DNA of 64,000 nt from Talpa occidentalis. Taxonomy: Eukaryota; Chordata; Mammalia; Eulipotyphla; Talpidae. The notes below the pieces were generated by a model. It was not told where the DNA came from. It saw nothing but the letters and a program-made list of their open reading frames with translations, and did not search any database. The position numbers and the translations under genes are program-made. Positions 52,470 through 61,043 of this stretch are shown piece after piece. Location of the stretch: assembly GCF_014898055.3 (NCBI RefSeq), contig NW_023601754.1, forward strand, positions 47,485,013-47,549,012, given 5' to 3'. Positions within the stretch are counted from its first letter, which is position 1; the number at the start of each line of letters is the position of its first letter.

Positions 52470-52577
52470 ACTGGCCATGTGGGTCAGCTCCCTGGCTGGG
52501 GATCGAACTTATGCCTCAGTGGCCAGCGATAGCTTGATAGCACTGAGACTTAGCCCCTGCACCACTAGTCAGGCTCC
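52470..52577 (-). repeat. Truncated tRNA-derived SINE (head end)
   Basis: Reverse-strand head: CCATGTGGGTCAGCTCCCTG, GGGGATCGAACT (B box) and TAGCACTGAGACTTAGCCCC. The body is missing. Confidence 0.75.
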
Positions 52578-52581
52578 TTTT

Positions 52582-52862
52582 TTTTTTTTTTTTAAAGATT
52601 TATTTATTTATGCATACAAGAACTGGGGTATAGGCCAGAGGTGCGGGGGGTGAGAGGATTCACCAGACACAGGGTGGGGAACGGAACAGGCAGATTGAAT
52701 GAAATACACTGCTGAGGGGAGCAGCGGGTGAGACAGGAGACATCTGCTGTGCCATGTGGGTTGCTCCTTGGCTAGCTGGGGATTGATTAAACTTGTACTG
52801 CAGAGGCTGCAGATTGTTTCATAGTTCTGTGCTTAACCCCTTGCGCCAGCAGGGAGGCCCAC
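52582..52862 (-). repeat. tRNA-derived SINE
   Basis: Poly(T), then AAAGATTTATTTATTTATGC and the complete body, to GCGCCAGCAGGGAGGCCC at the head. Flanked by CAGGCTCCTTTT and CAGGTTCCTTTT, a probable duplication. Confidence 0.92.
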
Positions 52863-53239
52863 CAGGCAGGTTCCTTTTAAGAGCAACTTCAGGATATTTT
52901 CACTGTGGCCATTGCTCCAGGTAGAGCTGTATGAAACTCTTACTAATGCTTGAGCAAACAAAGAGTAAGAAGTATCAAGACTAGAAGGGAAGAGAGAAAG
53001 CTGTCATTGTTTGAACATGATATAATTATATACCCAGGAAAGCTGATAGAATGAACAAACTATTAGAGAACAAATAATAAGATATCAACAAGGTCCCCAA
53101 GATTAAGACCAAAGAAGCCAGCTCCGTTTCTCTTGACTTACAAAAAAAAAAAAAAAAATGTAACCAAAGAGACCATCTGCAATCTCAACAACATCAAGAA
53201 GTTGTCTAGGAATGAGAAGACAAGAAAACCTAAGATATT

Positions 53240-53865
53240 GGGCCTCCCTGGTGGCACAGCGGTTGAGTGCTGGGTTGCGAAGCTGCCTGCAGCCTCTGCA
53301 GCGCCTGTTCGATCCCCGGCCACCAGGGGAGGGTCCCACATGGCGCGCAGACCTCTCCTGCCACCCGTGCTCCCTTCAGCAGTGTACTTTGTTTTTTTTT
53401 GTTTTGTTTTGTTTTGTTTTTTTAGAGGCATTTTTTTTTATTTATTTGTTTGTTTGTTTGTTTGTTTTGTTTATACATGCACTGGGTACAGTCAGAAGCG
53501 CGGGAGGGTGAGAGAATTCACCAGAGCCAGAGAGGGGAGCAGAGCAGGCAGAAGGACCGAAGTACACTGCTGAGGGGAGCAGCGGGCGGCAGGAGGGGTC
53601 TGCGCGCCATGTGGGACCCTCCTCCAGTGGCCGGGAGCGGCCGGGGATCGAACCGGCGCCGCAGAGGCCGCGGGCAGCTTCGCAACCCAGCGCTCAACCG
53701 CTGCGCCACCGGGGAGGCCCCAGCAGTGTACTTTGGTCCTTCTGCCTGTTCTGTTCCCCGCTCTGGCTCTGGTGAATTCTTTCACCCTCCCGCGCTTCTG
53801 ACTGTACCCAGTGCTTGTATAAATAAATAAATAAATCTTTAAAAAAAAAAAAAAAAAAAAGAAAA
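53240..53865 (+). repeat. tRNA-derived SINE split by a second SINE
   Basis: 5' part 53240-53391, 3' part 53721-53865. The halves join exactly at the conserved CAGCAGTGTACTTTG and end in a long A run after TAAATAAATAAATAAATC. Confidence 0.93.
53392..53720 (-). repeat. Young inverted SINE nested in another SINE
   Basis: T-rich 3' tail at 53392-53470, body to 53719 with B box complement GGGGATCGAACCGGCGCCGC and head GCGCCACCGGGGAGGCCC. Flanked by identical 15-bp CAGCAGTGTACTTTG at 53377-53391 and 53721-53735. Confidence 0.95.
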
Positions 53866-53999
53866 GATATTGTGAAGACACGGTTGCACAGATAATCTGA
53901 ATAAAAGCAAAAACATTCTATGTTCTTGGGGGTGATAAAGTGTGATGCAGATGTCAGTACCTCACAATTAAATACAAATGTAAGTTAAGCTTCTACTTA

Positions 54000-54870
54000 G
54001 ATTATTTTAACAGTTTCATTGAGATTCACATATCATACAGTTCAATATCATTCACATAATTAAAGTGTATTCAGGGTATAAAGTGTATTTTTAGTATAAA
54101 GTGTATAAAGTGTATTTTTAGTGTTAGTGTTCAGACATGCGAAACCACCACCAGTTAATGTTAGAACCTTTTTACCACCTTAAAAAGAAACCCTGTGTAC
54201 TTGATTGATTGATTGATTTTTGCATAAGAACTAGGGTGCAGGTCAGAGGTGCTGGGAGGGTGGTGGGAGGACTCACCATAGACAGAGTGGAGAGCAGAAC
54301 AGGTGGATCCACTGAAATCCACTGCTGAGGGGAGCAGCAGGGAGACAGGAGAGGTCTGCTGCGCCATGTGGGTTAGCTCCCTGGCCAGGGAAGCAGTATC
54401 AGCACTGAGACTTAACCCCTAGGTTACCAAGGGCCGAAACCCTGCACTATTTAACTGTTGCTTCCCTGTGTCTCCCTCTACTCCCAGCCCTAAGAAACCA
54501 TGATGCATCTATTTTCAGTCTCTATAGATTTGCTTGTGGGGGTATTTTGTACGAATGAAATCACATTAATAAGTGGTGGTGGTGACCTGCTCCTTTCATT
54601 TAGCAAGATGTGTTTCAGATTCATCCAGTTTATGACATGTATCAGTAATTCATTCCTTTTAACGGCTGAATAATATTCCATGTTGTGGCTCTCCCACACT
54701 TTCTTTACAGTGCATCAGTTGACCACATCTGGGTTGCTTCCACCTTTGGGCTATTTTAAATGATGCTGCTCTGAAGAAGTCTAGGTTTTTTCTTTCAACA
54801 TTTCATTCCTGTTTCTTGCTGGATCACATGGTAACGCCATGTTTAGTAGCACATCAGTGAACTCAATGTT
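54000..54870 (-). repeat. L1 LINE 3' end with ORF2 remnant
   Basis: On the minus strand, 54699-54490 reads MEYYSAVKRNELL and WMNLKHILLNER, the well-known C-terminal motif of L1 ORF2. The 3' UTR follows to about 54000. Split by a SINE at about 54197-54437. Dead copy. Confidence 0.85.
54197..54437 (-). repeat. tRNA-derived SINE inside the L1
   Basis: GATTGATTGATTGATTTTTG tail remnant, shared body (CACTGCTGAGGGGAGCAGCA), decayed head. Confidence 0.85.
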
Positions 54871-55157
54871 GGATAAATGTAAAGAGATCGACAATCACAT
54901 ACAAGCTAGAGAAAAAGTTGGAAGTCGAAGACAAAGAGAAAATCTTGAAGTTCTCTATCCACACAGTTTTCTTCTAGGCAGCAGACTGCCTCACAGTCAG
55001 CAGTGACCCCGTCCTTGGAGTGGCCTCCGAGGTGGAAATGTGGCCAGACATGTTTCTCAGAGTTGACTGGATGTGGTTGCTTTATGCTGTCCTTTATCAA
55101 AGTGGTTCCTTTTTCCAAGGGCAGCCCTGGGGCAACTGGTATGATGATAATTGTTCT

Positions 55158-55442
55158 GGGGCCTCCCTGGTGGCACAGGGATTAAGTCTTGGCGCTGTCA
55201 AGCTATCACCAGCCACTGCAGCACGAGTTTGATCCCCAGCCATGGAGCTACCCACATGACAGCTACTCTGCTCTCTCCCCGCTGCTCCCCTCAGCAGTGG
55301 ATTTCAGTAGATCTGCCTGTTCTGCTCCCCACTCTGTCTCTGGTGAATCCTCTCACTCCCCGCCCACACTACCACCACCACCTCTGGCCTACACCCCAGT
55401 TCTTGTATGCATAAATAAATAAAAATAAATCTTTGAAAAAAA
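55158..55442 (+). repeat. tRNA-derived SINE with duplication
   Basis: Head GGGGCCTCCCTGGTGGCACA. Flanks ATGATAATTGTTCT (55144-55157) and ATGATATTGTTCT (from 55443). Confidence 0.93.
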
Positions 55443-55762
55443 ATGATATTGTTCTCACCAGGCTACTCCCTGGCTAGACTTTGGAATTGCTTCTTTCAAT
55501 GGAGAAATCCCAAATAGTATATTCAAGTGGGTTGAATATATTTTATCTATGGCTTTACATAGTTAATTTTTCCTGCTGTTGTAGATTTTTCAAGCTTCAA
55601 AAAAAAAAAAAGAGATTTTTTTTTTTTTACAGAGATTCCTTCTCAGCGCCCACCAAGGGGTGACCCTGCCCCACTTGTCCCGCTGCTGTCATTAGGGCCA
55701 CTAGTAGCGTCTTCGCCCAGGAAGCTTTTGCCATGGGATTTCCCCAAAGAAGAGACAGTGTT

Positions 55763-56024
55763 GGGCCTCCCTGGTGGCGCAGGGGTTGAAGACAGAGCTA
55801 TTAGACTGTCGCCAGCCACTACAGCATGAGTTCAATCCCCGGCCAGGGAGCTACCCACATGGCACAGCAGACCTCTCCTGTCTTGCCCGCTGCTCCCCTC
55901 AGCAGTGTACTTCAGTCAGTCTGCCTGTTCTGTTCCCCGCTCTGTCTCTGGTGAATCCTCTCACCCCCCCCCCACCTCTGCCCTGTGCCCCGGTTTTTGT
56001 ATGCATAAATAAATAAATTTTTTT
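55763..56024 (+). repeat. tRNA-derived SINE
   Basis: GGGCCTCCCTGGTGGCGCAG head, full body, AAATAAATAAATTTTT tail. Flanks AGAGACAGTGTTG / AAAGACACTGTTG. Confidence 0.92.
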
Positions 56025-56469
56025 TAAAAGACACTGTTGACTTTATGGCTCCAAAGCACATGGGGACTTAGAGCAGAATCTACCCCAGCTTCGCCCACCC
56101 ACTCTGAGTCTTCCCGCTGAACTTCTCCCCCAGCTGTTCATTTATTGGAGTGGTTGTGCTTTTGGCGGGATGGACCCCACGAATGCTCCCAGGGTGTGAT
56201 TTGGAGGCAGAGAGCACCAGGGCTTCGTCCCTGAGACTACAATCCCGCTTTTTGAACCCTCTTTTTGTGTTTTTTACCCGCTTGACGACTGGAATCTGAC
56301 TGTTTTGGAGTCTGTCGCTTTACATGATAAGATTATTAATGCTATTTCTGTCACATGAGGTACAATTTTTCCCCAAGTCTATTTCTTGACTTGTAATTTT
56401 AGTGTGAGTTGTTTTTTATACACAGTGCTTTTAATTTCAAGGTTGTCAAATCCGTATCCTTAATATGAC

Positions 56470-56715
56470 AAAAAAGGGAAAAATTTACTTTAAGTATTTT
56501 TAAAATTAAGGCAAAATTTGCATACAGTAGAATTCATTCTTTTAGGTGCAGTTCTAGAGTTTTGACAAATGCAAACATCATGTGACTATCACCCCAACCA
56601 AGACACCCCGACTCCCCCTTATATATGTTAAGCATTTTAAAACCTAGGGAAGCTCAAATAACTGACATGACAAATCAAATGGGCACCTCCTTCCCCACAC
56701 CCCAGCTGTTCTGTT
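56470..56715 (-). repeat. L1 3' UTR-like remnant
   Basis: AATTAAGGCAAAATTTGCAT ... GTGCAGTTCTAGAGTTTTGA ... CATGTGACTATCACCCCAAC resembles mammalian L1 3' UTR on the reverse strand. Confidence 0.55.
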
Positions 56716-56991
56716 CTTTTTTTTTTTTTTTAAAGATTTATTGATTTATGCATACAAGAACTGGGGTGTAGACCAGAGGTGTAGGGGGTGAGAAGATTCA
56801 CCACAGACAGAGTGGGGAGCAGAACAGACGGATCGACTGAAATCCACTGCTGAGGGGAGCAGTGGCAAGTCAGGAGAGGTCTGCTGAGACATGTGGGTCA
56901 GCTCCCTGGCTGGGGATCGAATTCGTGCTGCAGTGACTGCTGATAGCTTCATAGTGCTGACACTTAACCCCTTGTGCCACCAGGGAGGCCC
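56716..56991 (-). repeat. tRNA-derived SINE
   Basis: Poly(T), AAAGATTTATTGATTTATGC, body and head GTGCCACCAGGGAGGCCC. Short CTGTTCT duplication on both sides. Confidence 0.92.
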
Positions 56992-57636
56992 TGTTCTATG
57001 CTTTTTAATATTGGACCCCCACATTTCCTTCTCTTATATTGAATATAATACAACATCGTTCAGCTGTGTTCTAGATCTTTCATGTGCACTTCCCACCAGA
57101 GGCTGCAGTCATTTTCTTGTGTATCCTTCCAGATATCCCACACACGCACACATGCATGTCATTGGCTCACATAGAATATGCGTCAACATTAACCTACATC
57201 GTGCATGTACCTGTATTCCTCAGAGGGTGTCTTGAAGATGGTTGCATATAAGTTCCAGTGCAGAGAAGTGGTCGCCATGTTAGTTTTCAGTGCGCTGACC
57301 CAGTGTGTCTTCAGCTGGATGTGCCATCATGGTTCTTTTGCCGATCCCTAACTTAGGAGCATTTAGGTTGCTTTCAATCTGCTTTGGTGATTTTTTTGAA
57401 ATTAAAAAATTATTCAATCTAACGCCCATGCCAAGCAAGAGAAAGATAGAAGTGGAGATATTCACTGATTAACCGCAGACTGAACGCTTTAGGGACTTAG
57501 CCAGGCACAAATGGTGCACACCACCCCCATCACCACTCCGTCTCCTCCGAAAACAACCTGGACCTTAAGTTTTATTTTAAACCTTTTTTTTTCTGGCCTA
57601 GCCTTTTTCTCTCAAAGATTTCATCTGAAATCATCT

Positions 57637-57910
57637 GAGATTCGCCTGGTGGTGCAAGGGGTGAAGTCTCAGCACTACGAAGCTATCAGCAGCCGCTGTA
57701 GCATGAATTCAATCCCCGGCCAGGGAGCTACCCACATGGCACAGCAGACCTCTCCTGTCTCACCTGCTGCTCCCCTCAGCAGTGGATTTCAGTGCATCTG
57801 CCTGTTCTGCTCCCCGCTCTGTCTCTGGTGAATTCTTTTCCCCACAGCTCTGGCCTACACCCCAGTTCTTGTATGCATAAATAAATAAAATCTTTAAAAA
57901 AAAAAAAACC
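57637..57910 (+). repeat. tRNA-derived SINE
   Basis: Slightly altered head (GATTCGCCTGGTGGTGCAAG), typical body and TGCATAAATAAATAAAATC tail with poly(A). Confidence 0.88.
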
Positions 57911-58066
57911 AAAACGTTTCAGACCTACAGATGCAAAATAGTTCAATATATATCTTTCAACCAATTTTTCTCTCTCCTTATCTGTATCTCTCTTACCTGT
58001 CAACTGTGTCTCCCAAGAACGAGGCTGACACAGCCATAATCTTATTACCACTCTCAAGATATTTAA

Positions 58067-58303
58067 CAGGGACCTCCATGATGGCACAAGGGGTTAAGAC
58101 ACAGCACTATGAAGCATGAGTTCTATCCTTGGCCAGGGAAGTGACCCACATGGCACAGCAGACCTCTCCTGTCTCGGCGATGTATCTCAACAGATCCACC
58201 TGTTCTGTTCCCCACTCTATCTCTGGTGAATCCTCTCAACCCCCGCACCTCTGACCTGTACCCCAGTTTTGTATGCATAAATAAATAAACCTTTTAAAAA
58301 AAG
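58067..58303 (+). repeat. tRNA-derived SINE, internally shortened
   Basis: GGGACCTCCATGATGGCACA head, shortened around the anticodon-like region, body and TGCATAAATAAATAAAC tail. Confidence 0.88.
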
Positions 58304-59960
58304 TTTGACAGTGATATTATCTAATAAACAGTCTACATTAAAATTTCCTAGATATCCCAGTAATGAACTTTGTAGCATTAAAGGAAATCAGGATCCTGCC
58401 ATGTTTTCCTGCCCCCCCCAAGAAAACTATCAGGTTACAAAAACAGCACAGGTTGATCCCCAAAGGCAGAAGTAACACAGGCCACATTGAAAATTAATAA
58501 GGAGATTAATATTATCAACATTAATAACAGGATCACAAAAAAAATAGATTGTCTGGAACATTTCAAGGCACCCTCCTTAGGAACTCCTGGTCTCAATGGA
58601 AGAAAGTAGCTAAAGTGCTACTGTATTTAGCAAAGCGCACACTACACATCAAAACTTTGGAGGTGGGACCAAGGCTGTACTCTGAGGAATGTCTATAGCT
58701 TTAAATCAAAATTAGAGGGGGAAGCCTAAAGAAAGATAGCAAATCAAACAATCCCAGAGACTAGAAAATGAATAAAATAAATTCTTTTGTGCTAATAATG
58801 GAAAGCATCAGGGCCTCCCCTGGTGGCGCAGCGGTTGAGCGCTGGGCTGCCAGGCTGCCCGCCAGCCTCTGCAGCGCCGGTTGGTTCCCCCGCCCGCGAG
58901 GGTCCCACAAAAAAAAAAAAAAAAAAAACAAACAAAAAAAAACAATAATGGAAAGCATCAATAGATGTTAAGAAATTAACTAGATAAACTGATCTCTCTC
59001 TCTTCTTATTACATTTGCATTTGTGTACTCTCCTGAATACTCCAGTGAGGCAGAACAGCAGGACTGCAGTAACAGCTGCATGGTACCAGTTAAGTTACTT
59101 CACGCCTCACTTTCCACTTATGAAACTGGACAATAACTTGCTCAAGGAATTGTCAGTGATTTCAGGGGTTAATGATGCCGAAGGCTCGGAGTTTCGCCTC
59201 TGGCACTGTGGAGGTGCAGTGTTAGTGTTTGCTATTATCAATACTATCATCTGTTTGAATAGATTCCTCCTAGGGGACTTGGAGGGTCAGAGGGCGTGTT
59301 CCAAGCTGCCAGACACCACCGCAAGCTCTCAGCAAGGCTGATTCCCACCACTCCGCCAATGCAACCGCGGAGCCACACTTTTTGATCTCTGCCCTCCCCC
59401 AGGAGAATAGTGGGATCCCGAGGTTTTTAATTTGCATTGATTTTCTAATGTATGCGGTTTAGCAGTCTTTCAGCAGACTCTGTGGTTTTAGAGCCTGCTG
59501 CTGAATTCTCCTGGGGAGCGTGTGATCTCTGATTGGGGAGAGACCGACAATGTTGGTCTTAAGGTGCCCTTTGAGATCCAGAGCGCGTGCACCTTCTTGG
59601 CAGGAACCAGTGAGGGACTCGACATTCACTTGTGCAGCCTTGGAATTGTATCCTGCCAAATGGGGCCTGAATTTTTTTCCCTAAGATTTCTGGAGAAGCC
59701 AGTAAAGATCACCTACAGGTGTTGGTCGTGTCCCCTGCACCAGGTCCTGCCCAGAGCTTTTTACACGTGTGACCTCCGGAGCCCTGCATCTCACCCCTAC
59801 CAGGACGGCACAGATTATGCCCTTTGCACGGACGGGGAAGCCCCAGGCTCAGACAGGTAAAGTCACTTACCAAAGGTCACACAGCAAGTCAGCAGGACTT
59901 GAACTGGTCTGTCCCCGTTAATCAGTTGGGCACCGGAGGAAGGTGAGACAAAGATTCCGC
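58304..59960. other. Intergenic DNA
   Basis: AT-rich old repeat debris up to about 59000. A MIR-like 3' part at about 59730-59915 (CAGACAGGTAAAGTCACTTA, CCAAAGGTCACACAGCAAGT). No gene seen. Confidence 0.55.
58811..58943 (+). repeat. Head-only SINE with perfect target-site duplication
   Basis: Only the tRNA-related head (GGGCCTCCCCTGGTGGCGCA ... GAGGGTCCCAC) joined straight to poly(A). Flanked by identical AATAATGGAAAGCATCA at 58794-58810 and 58944-58960. Confidence 0.92.
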
Positions 59961-59969
59961 CCTCGGACG

Positions 59970-60250
59970 GGAGCTACATCCCAGGGGGAGGGACTGATGT
60001 CCCAGGCGCTGGGCCAACACCCAGGGGCGGGGCTTATGAGCCAGGGGCGGGGCCAACACCCAGGGGGAGGGGCTGGTGCCCCAGGGGCGGGGCTGATGTC
60101 TCAGGGGCGGAGCCAACATCCCAGGGGGCGGGGCTGATGCGTCAGGGGCGGGGTCAACATCCCAGGGGGAGGTGCTGATGTCCCAGGGCGGGGCCAACAC
60201 CCCAGAAGGTGAAGCTGACATTCCTGTGGGTGGGGCGAATCATGGGGAAG
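59970..60250 (+). repeat. GC-rich minisatellite with alternating units
   Basis: Alternating 24-27-bp units of type GGGGCTGATGTCCCAGGGGC and GGGGCCAACACCCAGGGGGA, about ten in all, forming a two-unit higher-order period near 52 bp. Confidence 0.9.
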
Positions 60251-60982
60251 AGCTGACATGGGGGGGGGGCGGGTCCAACATCCCTGGGGGGCCACCCTGG
60301 CTTTCTATATATGTCATTCTAGAGATGCAGCCTTATTCTCCTGGCTTCCTCTGCACACTCTGACCCCATAAGGATTCGCCCAGCACACGGTAGGGACCAA
60401 TCCCTGCCATCCTCAGGGATTCAAGCGCGTCTGTAAAGAACCCCGTGGAGTTTGCAGCCTAGGGGAGACAGTCCTGAACGATCCCACAGGAAGATATTTA
60501 CCTCCCAGGCAGGAGGGAGGCAATTATGCTCTTAATCACTACCTCTTTCTCTCAGGCAAGGAGAGAGGGGAGGCGGCGCCCCGAATCTGGACTGGGTTGA
60601 GATGTTCCCAGCCGTGGGAGACAGACAGACTGTCATCAAATGTCGGGAAATAGCTGTCAGGAGAATTCTCACCCGCTGACACCTGACACCCTCCCTTCCT
60701 GGCGCCTGAACACCCCTCCCTGTCCCGCCCCGTGGTTGCAGCGTCGTTGTAGGTTCTGGTCCTGTTGACTGAGCACCGGAAGACTAATCCCGGCAGTCCC
60801 CCATTGTGGTAGAGACTTACTGGTCCGGGGTCCCACGAGGGTCACGATGTCAGGGCTGGGATTTGAACTCAGGACCAGGCCAGCTGGGCTCTGGGTCTCC
60901 CGGTCCCCATTCTTGTTCCTCTGGAACAATGTAAAGAGGGAGTGACCTGAGGGCCTTCGCCTTGGTTCCTTCGCTGCGCTCT

Positions 60983-60984
<2 letters not shown>

Positions 60985-61038
<54 letters not shown>
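60985..61038 (+). repeat. (CA)n microsatellite
   Basis: About 27 uninterrupted CA units. Confidence 0.97.

Positions 61039-61043
<5 letters not shown>

Noticed and set aside
9770..58943. SINE heads as tRNA genes
   Set aside because: A and B boxes are present but the cloverleaf arms do not pair and each carries a SINE body or a poly(A) tail.
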